Source: Leishmania infantum JPCM5 (taxonomy: Eukaryota; Euglenozoa; Kinetoplastea; Trypanosomatida; Trypanosomatidae). Taken from it: a stretch of DNA of 64,000 nt. The position numbers and the translations under genes were made by a program. Under the pieces are notes generated by a model. The model was not told the DNA's origin, ran no database searches, and saw only the letters and a program-made list of their open reading frames with translations. The stretch covers positions 2,146,951 through 2,210,950 of the forward strand of contig NC_009420.2 of the NCBI RefSeq assembly GCF_000002875.2, given 5' to 3'. Positions within the stretch are counted from its first letter, which is position 1, and each line of letters opens with the position of its first letter. This document shows, one piece after another, positions 29,817 through 40,228 of the stretch.

Positions 29817-30533
29817 TCAACCGCAGAGCGAGGCCAAATCCCCGCCGAAGAGATACTCCTCCGGCACAGAGTTGAAGAGCTGCTGAAATTGGTAGGAGCT
29901 GAATATGTAAAAGGGGATATCGATGGGCTGCAGGCGTGTCCACTCTGCCCGCGCCGCATCGCCCATGGGCGTCTTGGCGCGCAGCGCCGTGGATAGTAGC
30001 TGGTGACTCGGGTAGGTCGCCTCCGCCCACATCTCGGCGACGGCGAGGCCAGTCAAGATGGGCATCGTGCGGCCGCGGAGAAAGCGTGGCAGCTTGTCAT
30101 GAAACACTTTAAAGAAGACGTACACGGGCGGCGCCACAACGCAGGCAGGGGCCAGAAACAGCTGGTACTGGATGAACCGGTACGAGGCCCAGAACCTCTT
30201 CTCTTCCTTGGTCGCCGGCAGCTCGTCTGACATGCAGATGTGGCGGCAGTTGTCCATCAAGATCTTCACGTTGCGCACTTTCTCGCGCGTGTGACGCTCG
30301 CTAGGGATCGAAAAGAGAGGAACCCGGTACCGTAGCCCATCCGTGCCGGACCAACTTCGCGTATCGGGGTCGTACACGCCCGGGTCGCTGTCCTCGGGCG
30401 CCGCCGCCTGGAAACTTGTCTGCGTTTGGCCAAGCACAACTTGAATGAAGTCCACCAAGAACGCGGTTAAACCGCTGCACATGTCAAGAAGAGACGGCAC
30501 ATTGTTGCCGATGCCCGTGTTGTAGTGAGACAT
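29817..30533 (-). CDS. Hypothetical conserved-looking protein, possible membrane association
   Basis: The product is 238 aa from the ATG at 30533, which follows a pyrimidine stretch and AG (TTTAG at about 30553). Two moderately hydrophobic stretches are visible: LLDMCSGLTAFLVDFIQVVLG at about 14-34 and FIQYQLFLAPACVVAPPVYVFFKVF at about 127-151. The second could span or lie on a membrane. The remainder is globular (ILTGLAVAEMWAEATYPSHQ, IDIPFYIFSSYQFQQLF). No family is recognised; it may be kinetoplastid-specific. A mitochondrial or other membrane location is a guess. Confidence 0.75.
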   Translation of the reverse strand: MSHYNTGIGNNVPSLLDMCSGLTAFLVDFIQVVLGQTQTSFQAAAPEDSDPGVYDPDTRSWSGTDGLRYRVPLFSIPSERHTREKVRNVKILMDNCRHICMSDELPATKEEKRFWASYRFIQYQLFLAPACVVAPPVYVFFKVFHDKLPRFLRGRTMPILTGLAVAEMWAEATYPSHQLLSTALRAKTPMGDAARAEWTRLQPIDIPFYIFSSYQFQQLFNSVPEEYLFGGDLASLCG

Positions 30534-31026
30534 GTGAGACACGGAGAGACAGCTAAACAGGAAGAACAACAACAAGCAGGCGCGCCCGTACCTCGCCCTG
30601 TTTTCCGTACAGACGTGACTAAACAGAGGCCGTGCGATGCCGGTGGTGGTGGTGCAGAGAGCGTCGTCGAAGCAGATGCGAGAAGAAAAGAAGATACGTT
30701 GACGCCGGTGTGATGAAAAGATTGCATTCGATCGTGAAGGGCACACGCTCGCGGCGCTCACCCCTCGTCTCGGGGCGGTACTATCGCCGGGCCGCAGTTC
30801 TTCGCTGTGGTGCGCCTGCTGTTGACTCGCTCAACATACTCCTCCGCCAGTCCATCCCGTTTCGCCGCATTCGTGTACCTGCACAGATGGGGCGCAGAGA
30901 ACCGGAGTAGGTGGCTGTTTCGCGGCAGTGGCAGTTATAGGTGCGGTAGTTCAGTGGATATGATGAAGAACAAGCAAACGGTTCGACTGCGGCACAAGAG
31001 CCCCATCAAGAAATGTCAGCCGCGGG
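30534..31026 (-). other. Intergenic with tRNA-like boxes
   Basis: It includes a plus-strand segment at about 30940-30990 with tagttcagtgg and ggttcgactgc, resembling tRNA A and B boxes, but no cloverleaf can be drawn. On the minus strand 30770-30915 has an open frame of coding-like composition without an ATG. Neither is called a gene. Confidence 0.4.
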
Positions 31027-31995
31027 CTACTGATTCCACGACCGCGTTTCCGGGCGATGCGGGATGGCGAGCAGATTTCGATGGATGTCATCCCGCCGCA
31101 TCGGTGTGTGAAAAATCTTTCGACTGCGAGGTCCGTAAAAGTACTCGATGCGTTTCTTTGGCTCTAGTACCCACGGCTTATCCTTGAAGCGATCTCGCAG
31201 CTCCCTCATCTGCTTCACTCGCAGGCCACTGTGAATCTCGGTGATGGAAGGAGGCGTCAGCTGCGCCTTTGTCTCGAGAGGCCGCGCGGAAGCGCACGCC
31301 CGATCCAGCCGCTGCGCCATCACCTCCGCAACATGCGTCATTTCTTCTCTCTTGTCCACGCAGCGCATCTCGTCGCAAATCTCGGCAGCGCGCAGCACCA
31401 TCGCCACGGCGTCGGGGTGTGAATGCGAGCATCCCTGCGCAAACTGCGCGCAGCCCTCGACGTACTGAAGGAATGTGTCCTGGTCCGGCTCTGGCAGTTC
31501 GTCAAAGACCTTTATCTGGCCGGATAGGCGCATCTCGCTGAAGCACTCCAGCGCCTTCAGCAGCATCTTCGCCTTGTCATATCCGCGATTGTTGTCTTTC
31601 ACCTTCCACCGTTCGGTCATGAGCGCCACCAGCATGTTGAGTCGCTCCGCCGGCGGCAGGTCTTCGAGGCGGTTTGTGGACAAGACATAAGCGTCTTTGT
31701 CGCTGTCGTCGCGCAAAACCGCGAAATTCTCCGTGGCCTCGCGCTCGTGGCCAACCTCGGAAACAAGCTCGTAGTTGTTGCCCGCCGTCAGCCACCAGTT
31801 ACGCGAAAAGCGGTGACAGTCCTTTACCAGACTCTTGTAGCGTGCGTGCGGGTACTGGTGCAAATTGCGGAGACCGCGCCGTTGCACCGTCAGGGGGGAG
31901 CAACCGCAAGACATGAGCGTCGAAGAGTGCAGCGATGCGCGTGCGTGCAGCTGCGCCGCGGCAACTGTGCACGCACCCAATGACGATCGCTGCAT
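31027..31995 (-). CDS. Hypothetical protein, probably mitochondrial
   Basis: The product is 322 aa. The first 45 residues are rich in Arg, Ser, Ala and His with no acidic residue (MQRSSLGACTVAAAQLHARA, then VQRRGLRNLHQYPHARYKSL), typical of a mitochondrial targeting sequence. The mature part is mainly alpha-helical (YDKAKMLLKALECFSEMRL, VAMVLRAAEICDEMRCVDK) and ends in a basic segment with MRRDDIHRNLLAIPHRPE. The style fits a mitochondrial ribosomal or RNA-editing accessory protein of kinetoplastids, but no family is recognised. The ATG at 31995 is the first in the frame. Confidence 0.75.
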   Translation of the reverse strand: MQRSSLGACTVAAAQLHARASLHSSTLMSCGCSPLTVQRRGLRNLHQYPHARYKSLVKDCHRFSRNWWLTAGNNYELVSEVGHEREATENFAVLRDDSDKDAYVLSTNRLEDLPPAERLNMLVALMTERWKVKDNNRGYDKAKMLLKALECFSEMRLSGQIKVFDELPEPDQDTFLQYVEGCAQFAQGCSHSHPDAVAMVLRAAEICDEMRCVDKREEMTHVAEVMAQRLDRACASARPLETKAQLTPPSITEIHSGLRVKQMRELRDRFKDKPWVLEPKKRIEYFYGPRSRKIFHTPMRRDDIHRNLLAIPHRPETRSWNQ

Positions 31996-32429
31996 CGCAA
32001 CGAGGCTACCCCACTACGTGGTGCGCAGAGAGTGAAACACCGAAAAGGCAAAAAGCAAAACACAAAGAAGTATCTACAGCTCAGCTGAGGCAAGAGACGG
32101 AGCGCGTTCGAAGAGAGACAGAGAGGTGGCGAAAGAGGGCAGCGTTGACGTTGACCGACACGTGCCCGCAGGCGGATGCTACACAGCGCTATCACCGCCC
32201 CACACGCTGTCACATGCCCCAGTCCAACGAATGCGCATCGATATGCGCTTTCCAAGAAGCCGCTCAGCAGCGACCAACACCCCAGAGAAAGGATGAGGTG
32301 TGTGTGGGAGAGATGAGGCTACACACACACACGTGAAACAGCTGCTTCGCTCTCGAGTTTGGGTGTAGCGCGAAGTGCCTCTTCCCGTCGCATGATAGTG
32401 TCTTTGCTGCCGCAGTCGCAAACAGCCAA

Positions 32430-32466
<37 letters not shown>

Positions 32467-33716
32467 ACACGGCCGCGTGCACACGGCGATGTGTGCGAAC
32501 ACCCACGTTATCAAGCATTAAGCCTCTTCTCCGTCTTTACGTTCGAGTGCGGATGCGAAGCAAGGTGTGGATGGGTGATATGCAGAAGGACACCTCGGAT
32601 CGCCCCTCATGCGCAGTTGCTCGCTCTGAGAAGCTAGTCTCGTCGGCCAGTGCACCGGACAAGTTTGCCACAGAAGCACAGCGATACGCCTCCAATCGTC
32701 TCTATCCATCACCGGGAGAGGGCAAACACACCGAGCCCCAACGTCTGTGAGCTTCCCTAATATATCCAACTCTGTCTCCCCTCACTCCCGCATGCAGACA
32801 CTTCGCCCACATCAACAAGGCGGTAATACACGTCCGTGGCTTTCCCTTTTGGTTCTTTCCCAGCGTGCCCATCCCACCACAAACACGTCTGCAACAGCGC
32901 GTACACGCCTCCGCAACCACAGCGCCCAAACCCTCTGGCCGCACGGCGGCGACATCTCCTGGTCGCCGAGAACGAGCCGCCCTGCAGGGTAGCAGGGGTG
33001 GTGGTGGTGGTGGTGGGCCAGACGCGTGCCGAATGAGCTCGAGGAACAAGTCGGCCAGCCTCCGGTGAGAGCCCTTCAGAGCCTCTGCAACCCGGCCGTA
33101 TGCCATGCTTCCGGCACCCGTGCCCTCATATCAGCCCACCGCGTCGGACGCAGGAGACGCCGCATGCTCTGCGCACACATGCGCCCTGGCGTCGATTCGT
33201 ATGGTGCCCTTCGCGCCCTTTTTCGCCCATCACTCTTGCGCATCGGACAACCGCACGCCTTGCATGGATGCGGCACACCCATGCCAGCTGTGCATGCCAG
33301 CTGTGCATGGCAGCGCCTGCGCACCGTGCGCTCTCGCCTTTTCGAGATCCTGTGGCCTGCCTCAGGGCACGACGCAGCTGTCCGGGTGGCGGGCATCCTC
33401 TTCCATCTCCGTCGATGCCGTGGCGGCGAGTCGGGATGGGTTGGCCCACATGCGCCGCGACGGGGGGGGGCGCTGCCATGGGTCTGCGGCAGCAGGGGCC
33501 AACAGACAAGCATGTATCTGCGCACAGAGAGCTTAGAGCGCGCTTACGTGTTTTGTATCGTCGACACGATGGGTAGCGAGGTGGCCCAAACGGTGTGATG
33601 ACCGCATGTCTCTCCGACACAGAGTGAACACAGCCCTGTCTGCGGACACCAAGAATGATGACTGTGCCCTGTCGCCATCCAGAGATGGTCAGCCACCATC
33701 AACGCACGTGCATGTG
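31996..33716 (-). other. Long 3' UTR of ASCC2-like gene with GC-rich section
   Basis: It contains a CA run at 32432-32464 and a GC-rich part at about 32850-33600 with a short tandem copy of gccagctgtgcat near 33290-33315. Overlapping open frames exist there on both strands, without recognisable protein features. No gene is called. Confidence 0.5.
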
Positions 33717-36290
33717 TCAGGCGTCGGCCGTGAACTTGCCCCGCCTCACGGCGCGCTGCAGAGAGCCCTTCGATCCCCCGGCCTTTGCCTTCGACGTCTT
33801 CTTCTTGTTGGCGTACGCAGGCACCCGCTCATTCCGCTCTGACTGGATTTGCTTGGTGCGCGCCAAGCGATCTTTCGAGCGCTTCTCATGGTAGCGCTTG
33901 TCGTGGTACTCGTCGCGAGGTGCCCGTTGCTGCGGGGGTGAAGCTGCGCTTGCAGCGGCCCGCTCTTGGCCCTCAACGGCCGCCCATGTCTCCGTGTCCA
34001 GGTACCCGGGAGCGTAGCCGTCGACACCTCCACCGCCACGACGACGCTCACGTCCTCGTCGCCCGCCACCGCCATTGTCGTCACCGTCGCTGTCGGAGGC
34101 ATCGTCGATAATGTCCCCGCCTGCCAGGTGAACATCTTGCTGGCCGTCGTCCAGTTCATCTTCGTACATGATCTCGTTCAGCACCCGAATCTTCATCTTC
34201 ATCTCCTCGTCAATGTCGAAGGCGTCCGACATGTAAGACTGAGGGTCGTTCATGGTGATCTTGTACGCCGTCTCATCCTCCACCTCGTCATCGTTCGCGC
34301 CGCCGTCGGCGTAGCCGGCGTCACCGTCCGAGTCTGCCAGCATCTCGTACAGATCACGACCCATAAGGCGATAGAGCGCGTCAGGATCAAAGTTATCATC
34401 AAAATCGTATAAGGCCAAGTGCGCCGAGGCGTCGGCGCGAGTCGCCGGCGACTCTGCTGCGTGGATGCTGGTAGCGGGGGCAGCAGCGTCCTCGACCCCG
34501 GCCTCATGTGCCGCTAGTGCTGCCGCCAGCTCCGCGTCGGACTGCGCAGACGCTGTCAAAGGCCCGACGAGGTGCGGTGGCAAGTTCTCCACACTCGCAT
34601 CCATGATGAATTGCTCCACGTCGTTGCTGTAGAAGTTCAAGGCGGTGCGAACGCCACCAGCGCTGAACTGCGGGAACACCTCCATGACCATAGCAACGAG
34701 AGGATCGTCGACAATGTCTGTTGCGGCGGGCGCCGGTGATGGAGACGTCGGCGCCGGGCTAGGGTCCGCAAGGGCGGCTTCAGCGACGGCGTTGCTTGCC
34801 GGGAGGCCGGCCAGCGCGTTCGTCAGAGTGCCCTCCGAGGCGCCCAGCTTTGACGCCTCTTCGGTCGTCACGAGGTGGCGCGCGAGAAGATCATCGATGT
34901 GCACACCCTGACGCACGACCTCGAGCAGCAGGAGCTCAAAGAATCGCTGCCGGGAGCCGTGAACGGCCTCGGCAAAGTCGTTGCTGTCCGAAATGTCTTT
35001 CGTGAGCGTCAGCATTAACTGCCCAAGCGCCTTCTCGCCGGCGTCGTCCGCGAAGCGGGCTGGGGGGTACAAGTAGTGAATGAGGCCCAAGAGCGACCCG
35101 TTGCCGTATGCCTGCAGCGTTTCCTCAATAAAGCCTCGCCCGTGTTGACGCAGATACTCACGCAAGTGACTGTAGGTGCGGTTGATCAGCTGTGGAACGC
35201 AAAAGCCGTCCGCGTCCTGCCGCCGATGCGGCCCCTGTACGGCGTAGGTGTGATACAAGAGCAACGCCGACGATGTGTTGATCGCGGCATTTACGATAAC
35301 GGAGTTCGCACGACTCAGGATTGGCCGCCGCGGCGTGAGCTCATCGCAGACCATGATGAAATGCTGCAGAACGGGCGAGAGAACGTCGACAATGACGCGC
35401 AGCGCCCGCAGCGTCCGCGGCAAGGACATGTAGTCTGAGAGGAAGGGGGCGCACTGCACCGCAGCCCAGAGCTGCTTGGTGATGCGATACACCTGCTCAA
35501 AAGAGGAGAGGATGTCGCCTGGCTGGCGCTGGAAGCGGCCGCGCTGCAGCTCACGCGCGCACCGCACGGAAAATCGGTTGACGCCGTCCCACCACGTTGT
35601 CATGAACGTGTTGAGCGTGCAGAGGTAGCCAGGGTTGAGAAGGATCAGGGAGGTGACGGTGACGGAGGCGGCAGCGCCGCTGTGGCGGAGCAGCAGCAGC
35701 GACACGGGAAAGAGCACCTTCCACGGCAGGAGCACACTCAGCCGCGTTGCTAGGCTTGCCGGGTCGACATGTCGGCGCAAGCATAGATCGGTGCTGGTCG
35801 CGAGGCGAATGAGAATCTCAATGACGCGCTGCTCTCCGTTTGGCGGCACAGCTTTTCGCTGCGCCCTTGAGTGAGAACTGTGAGCGTGGTCTACGGCGGT
35901 GATCACGTTCACCAACACCACCGGCAGGCGGTCGTGGTTCGCCACGACGATCCAGAAGGTGAGATCATCTGCCTCCGCTAGCCGTTCAATGCCGGCCCAC
36001 AGCTTTTCAGAGAGGTCGACGGAGCTAAAGAAGGTGCTGCAGACCGCACCGCCTCCATCTGGAAACGCGTCTTGCAGCGAAGAGGACATGCCGCTCGTTA
36101 GGCACCTGAATGGGAGGGGTGGGATCTCACTGAGTACTGTTTCTCTTGCTTCGAGCCAGAAGAGCCAATCCTGCCGGGCCCCAGAAAATCGATAGCGATC
36201 AATCCAGTCGAGTGTGGGAGCACAGAGGTAGATGAACAACGCAACGAGAAGCGAACCATAGTGCTCAGAAGAAGGGTAAAAGGTCATCAT
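33717..36290 (-). CDS. ASCC2/CUE3-like CUE-domain protein
   Basis: The product is 857 aa from the ATG pair at 36285-36290. A helical N-terminal half (SEKLWAGIERLAEADDLTFW, LPRTLRALRVIVDVLSPVL) corresponds to the ASCC2 N-terminal region. A CUE domain follows at about 523-570 with MVMEVFPQFSAGGVRTALNF and VEQFIMD; such domains bind ubiquitin. Downstream is an acidic stretch with MYEDELDD and a basic C-terminus (KRYHEKRSKDRLARTKQIQ), the same order as human ASCC2 (757 aa). In yeast and animals ASCC2/Cue3 works in the RQT/ASC complex that splits collided, ubiquitylated ribosomes and in alkylation repair signalling. The start is less sure: no convincing AG was found between the pyrimidine tract at about 36305-36330 and the ATG, and the upstream region contains ambiguous bases. 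Confidence 0.78.
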   Translation of the reverse strand: MMTFYPSSEHYGSLLVALFIYLCAPTLDWIDRYRFSGARQDWLFWLEARETVLSEIPPLPFRCLTSGMSSSLQDAFPDGGGAVCSTFFSSVDLSEKLWAGIERLAEADDLTFWIVVANHDRLPVVLVNVITAVDHAHSSHSRAQRKAVPPNGEQRVIEILIRLATSTDLCLRRHVDPASLATRLSVLLPWKVLFPVSLLLLRHSGAAASVTVTSLILLNPGYLCTLNTFMTTWWDGVNRFSVRCARELQRGRFQRQPGDILSSFEQVYRITKQLWAAVQCAPFLSDYMSLPRTLRALRVIVDVLSPVLQHFIMVCDELTPRRPILSRANSVIVNAAINTSSALLLYHTYAVQGPHRRQDADGFCVPQLINRTYSHLREYLRQHGRGFIEETLQAYGNGSLLGLIHYLYPPARFADDAGEKALGQLMLTLTKDISDSNDFAEAVHGSRQRFFELLLLEVVRQGVHIDDLLARHLVTTEEASKLGASEGTLTNALAGLPASNAVAEAALADPSPAPTSPSPAPAATDIVDDPLVAMVMEVFPQFSAGGVRTALNFYSNDVEQFIMDASVENLPPHLVGPLTASAQSDAELAAALAAHEAGVEDAAAPATSIHAAESPATRADASAHLALYDFDDNFDPDALYRLMGRDLYEMLADSDGDAGYADGGANDDEVEDETAYKITMNDPQSYMSDAFDIDEEMKMKIRVLNEIMYEDELDDGQQDVHLAGGDIIDDASDSDGDDNGGGGRRGRERRRGGGGVDGYAPGYLDTETWAAVEGQERAAASAASPPQQRAPRDEYHDKRYHEKRSKDRLARTKQIQSERNERVPAYANKKKTSKAKAGGSKGSLQRAVRRGKFTADA

Positions 36291-38255
36291 CCATAGAAAC
36301 GGCGACGATGTGGGGAGAGGGAGGTGGGTGGGAGAAGCCGTGANCGGGGCCGATGGCTGTCGGTGCTGGTTCCGCTTGCCNCNTNTCCNNTGCANGACNT
36401 GTGCAAGCNCNCACTGGCGCTGCTNCTNGTCTCTCCTCTGCCCGCTNCGAGCAAGGATTCTTGTTTGTGTGTTTCGGTTTCTCACGAATTTCGCATACCC
36501 AGCGAACTGATGTGTCGGCTCGGGCATGCACAAAGCGAGAAAGCGTAGCGGTCGAAAAACGTTCGAGATGCATCGTCGCGATACGTGTTGGACAGCGTCG
36601 GATGCACGGGGACGGGACGCCCGATACGCAGACGACCGCGCGATCCTTGGCATCTGCAGAAGCAGAAAAATCCGCCACTCACTGCAGGCCTCCCCTCGCC
36701 CCTGCTGCATGAGTGCCACTGGCATCGGGGACTCGGCTACCGGTGGAGGAAGATGCTGTCGCTCTGTGCTGATGCTTCGGCAGAGGGATCGTATACCTGT
36801 TGTATCGCCGGCTACTGGCGGCGAGAGGGAATACGCCAATGCAGCAGAGAGGCACGGACGTGCATCGCAGGAGAGGAGTGCCGCGTTTGCGTACTCCCGC
36901 TCTACTGAGAGCACCGAACCGGCACGCCAGCTGCGCGAGTGGCCTGTGCTGCAGCAGGCCTTGCGGACGATGAAGCTCCGCAAGAAGCCACCATTTGAGG
37001 TGGTGATGTGACAGACACCGATGGCGATGTGGGAGCCGACGCCCGCTCCAAAAGCGTCAACGGGCACGAGGCGCTCGGCTGCAGGGACGGCGCGACAAGA
37101 CACACATGCTTGTACGGCGACTTGCCTGTCGCGGCGCGCTCAAGGTGCGAGTCAGCAGGATGAGGGGCCTCAGGCAATAAATCAAAGAACGCGCGGTGGC
37201 TCCCTCTCGACACCGGCGAGGAGAAACATGAAGGAGTCAGCTCCCCCTGGTAGCAGCAGTGGGTTAGGCTCCACAACGGCGATTCGGTTCTTACGATCGG
37301 GAGGGGGGTGTCACCTAAGAACAGGTTGCACCCTCTGAGGGGCTACGATGGGAGTCGTCTGCATGATCCACCGTCGAGGAACTCATCAGTGTGTTTTTGG
37401 AGGGAGGGAGGAAGGTGTTGTAATGTAATCAAGTCGCACTCATATTCGCACAGGAATGGTGCGCTACGCGGCAATCGCGAAATTTTTTTCTCGTTGACAT
37501 GCGTGCCATCGAGGGATGCTCGAGCGAAGGCGGTGTGGTGGCTTTAGCGTCACGTAACAGGAGAGAATCCAGCGGACAAGAGATAAGGACGAGAGCACGC
37601 GGGGAGGAGGGGAGGGAGAGTGAAGGGCTCTTGCGCACGTCACGATGAATGCAGCAAGCAATAGAAAAGGTAGAAAACCCCATTAACGGGGGTATACGTG
37701 AAGTGAGAATTCGAAAAAAAAAAGCGACTGCGAGGTGAAAATGGCGCGCGGCTGGCAGGCTCGTTTCATCGCACAGTGTCTGCACTGTACACCCATCTTG
37801 CGGCATACTGTGTCAAGAGTAGTGTAGATGAAGAGCAGTTGTGGTGAGACGAGCAGTACGAAACGAACGTTCTCCGCATCAACGCTCTTCCCATCCCATG
37901 ATCGCACACGCACGCAAAGAAAATGCATGACACAGTCCGCTAATGTCCTTTTGTGGCACCCGAGAAAGGAAAGGCAGATCCCGCCTCGCACACGAAAAAG
38001 AAAGACGGACGAGCACCGCCGAGATGCCGACTACGGAGATCAACCGTGGCGTGCCGGCGGGGCACGCCAACGTGCGAAAAAGATAACGAACGCCTACACG
38101 ACGGTGTTCGTTTTCCGGAGAGCAAGAAATCCCATGGGTGGTACTGTTGCGCAGGGGAAGCGTCGCACATGTTTTCCCGGCACATACGTACGCTGACCAT
38201 CGCCCTTCTGCCTCACGTGAGGCGTGCACGCCAATCACAGGTGCGCTGGCTGCCT
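36291..38255 (-). other. Intergenic between DCN1-like and ASCC2-like genes
   Basis: About 2 kb. It includes the N cluster and a GC-rich part at about 36700-37130 with long open frames on both strands but no recognisable product. An A-run at 37713-37723 reads as a T-run on the coding strand. No gene called. Confidence 0.5.
36344..36447. other. Cluster of ambiguous bases (N)
   Basis: Thirteen N positions are scattered over 104 bases (36344, then nine between 36381 and 36411, then 36425, 36428 and 36447). They lie just upstream of the ASCC2-like start and make the leader sequence unreliable. Confidence 0.99.
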
Positions 38256-39053
38256 CTAAGCTTTCTTGCTCGCTTCTAGCTTACGCACGTACTCCACAAA
38301 GTCGTCCATGGTGACCGGCCACGAGTCCTCGTCGTCGTACGCATCGTAGTTGTCGAACTGGGCAAACAGCAGGAGTTGCGTCCAGGTGTCAAACGAGACC
38401 CCAGACTGCTCAACGGCAGCCCTGGCTGACTTGCTCTCTGTCGCCTTCTCGCCCAGGATTGTGATGAAGTCAAGCCACTGATTAATGCGCGGAAAGCACA
38501 CGTACGCGGTAAACTTGCGACGCGCCTCCTCCGCCGTGAACGATACCGGCGATGCCGAAAAGAAGCACGACCACAACTCCTTCGCGCTATCCACGCGATC
38601 CGAGGCGTCGTTGCCTTTCAGGCACCAGTTGTACAGAAACTGGTAGAACTTGCTGCGCTTGTCCTCGTTGTTGCGAATAGTGTTGTTGAGGTCCACGATC
38701 GCGCCATGGGCGGCAGCGAATAAGGGTGCGTATGCGTTCTCCCTGGTAGGCGGGGCGGCGTTGCGGGGGAGCTTGCTGATGAGCCCTGCCATCCACGCTA
38801 CGAAGTGCTTCTCCGATATTCTGTAAATGCGCTTCGCTGACTCGTCAACAGCGAAGGCCAAAAGGTAGAGCGAGAGGTCCTCGAGGCTCAAGCACGTCGC
38901 GGTGGCAAGCGACTCGAAGTGACCAATTTCCAGAAAGCGCTCGACGTCCACCTCCACAGGCGCTGGGATCTGCTCATAGATGTAATCAAAGGCCTCCTGC
39001 GCCACGTTCGACTTGGGCGGCTCACCGCCCTTGTAAACGGTTAAAAACCCCAT
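38256..39053 (-). CDS. DCN1-like protein (cullin neddylation factor)
   Basis: The product is 265 aa. Most of it is a potentiating-neddylation (PONY) domain: LSLEDLSLYLLAFAVDESAKR at about 55-75, KFYQFLYNWCLKGND, SAKELWSCFFSASP, INQWLDFITILGE and the acidic C-terminal patch with DDEDSWPVTMDDFVEYV. This order and the final DDFVEYV are diagnostic of the DCN1/DCUN1D family. These proteins act as scaffold E3s that bring the NEDD8 E2 (Ubc12) to cullins, with the acidic patch contacting the cullin. No UBA domain is seen at the N-terminus, as in several short DCUN1D members. The ATG at 39053 is the first in frame. Confidence 0.9.
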   Translation of the reverse strand: MGFLTVYKGGEPPKSNVAQEAFDYIYEQIPAPVEVDVERFLEIGHFESLATATCLSLEDLSLYLLAFAVDESAKRIYRISEKHFVAWMAGLISKLPRNAAPPTRENAYAPLFAAAHGAIVDLNNTIRNNEDKRSKFYQFLYNWCLKGNDASDRVDSAKELWSCFFSASPVSFTAEEARRKFTAYVCFPRINQWLDFITILGEKATESKSARAAVEQSGVSFDTWTQLLLFAQFDNYDAYDDEDSWPVTMDDFVEYVRKLEASKKA

Positions 39054-40228
39054 CAGGGATGCGCCACGCGACGGCTACGCTAGGCAGTGGGCCTGTGGGC
39101 AAAAACACCAAACGCCTCCAAGCGGGCACGGCAGGCAACCCACGGCCACAGCAGACGAGCAGGTCACTCGGGGAGCCGACGGGCGGAGATGGAAAGAGAA
39201 GGTAAAGCGATCGGGGAGGGGGTGAGGTGCGGCTGCGGGGGAGATGGAGATACGGAGCGCGCACACGGCACACACACGCACATACAAAGAGACACAACTA
39301 CACCAATAGGGCGGAGGAGGGAGGGACGCGCGCGAAGGGCTCTGGAGAGGAAGATAGCCGGAAGGGTGAGGGAGGGGGTCGGAGTGCGTAGGGGGAAAAA
39401 AGCGAAGGATAAAGTCAAACACACAGGCGACAGTCACACCAATGTCGCCACGCTGCAATGATGGTTGCTTCAGAGGGGTAAATCTAAATCACATAGAAGC
39501 TGACACGCACACACACACACACACACATACACACACACGCACAAACGAAGTGGCGCCTACGTAGCCCATACGCCTGTGCGAAGCTCAGCGCAGGAAAAGG
39601 TGGGACTAGGCAGAGCGACGCACGCTCGAGCGCAGGCAACCAGTAAAGGGGGAAAAAAGACCGTAGTTGAGTACAGGGTGCTGTTCCTTCCCGACACCGC
39701 AGGCGACGCGCGCACGCACACACAGAGTGGAATGCCACAAGTGCGGAGGAAAAAAGTATGGAGAACGAGGCAGAGGAGAGAGAAAGAGAGAGGGATGGGC
39801 GTGTGCGTGTCGCAGGAAAAGTAACACACCTACGTAGGCGCAATCGCGCCATAACCCTGCAGCACGCCGACGAGCAGGGATAACGCGAAGCACTTGAGAG
39901 CGCCAATCAGGGGACCCTAGCCGTCCCTGACGGTTGGGTCAGAGGAGAAAGAGGACGAGGTGTCGCCAAACGAGTCGTCTCCAAAAGTTACCACGCTTCG
40001 TTTTGTTACTGTTGCTGTGGCCGTGGGAGCATGACCAATTATGGAAGTGCAGTGGCGCACAACATTCATACGAGAGAGGAGGCAGCACACACATACACAC
40101 GCACGCGCACGTAAACCACCGAAAACAAAAACGGGCCAAGCACTCGTAGAGACGCAGCAACGACGTGAGTGAAGAAGAAAAAAGGTTGTTCACCGCTGGT
40201 GGCCCGCAGGCGCTGTGCTCTTCACATT
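39054..40228 (-). other. Intergenic between basic small protein gene and DCN1-like gene
   Basis: Rich in CA repeats (39260-39290, 39508-39542, 40085-40112) and purine tracts. No gene seen. Confidence 0.6.

Noticed and set aside
30770..30930. Minus-strand frame with coding-like composition (RYTNAAKRDGLAEEYVERVN)
   Set aside because: Bounded by stops and contains no ATG. Left as a note; could be a remnant.
32432..32464. CA tandem repeat and other microsatellites considered as origins or CRISPR-like arrays
   Set aside because: Simple dinucleotide repeats without spacers; common in trypanosomatid spacers.
33076..33620. Several overlapping open frames on both strands
   Set aside because: All three or more frames are open because of GC-rich composition; none has a domain or convincing start.
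36526..37011. Plus-strand frame of 161 codons
   Set aside because: Against the direction of every gene in the window, in a spacer containing ambiguous bases, with no recognisable domain.
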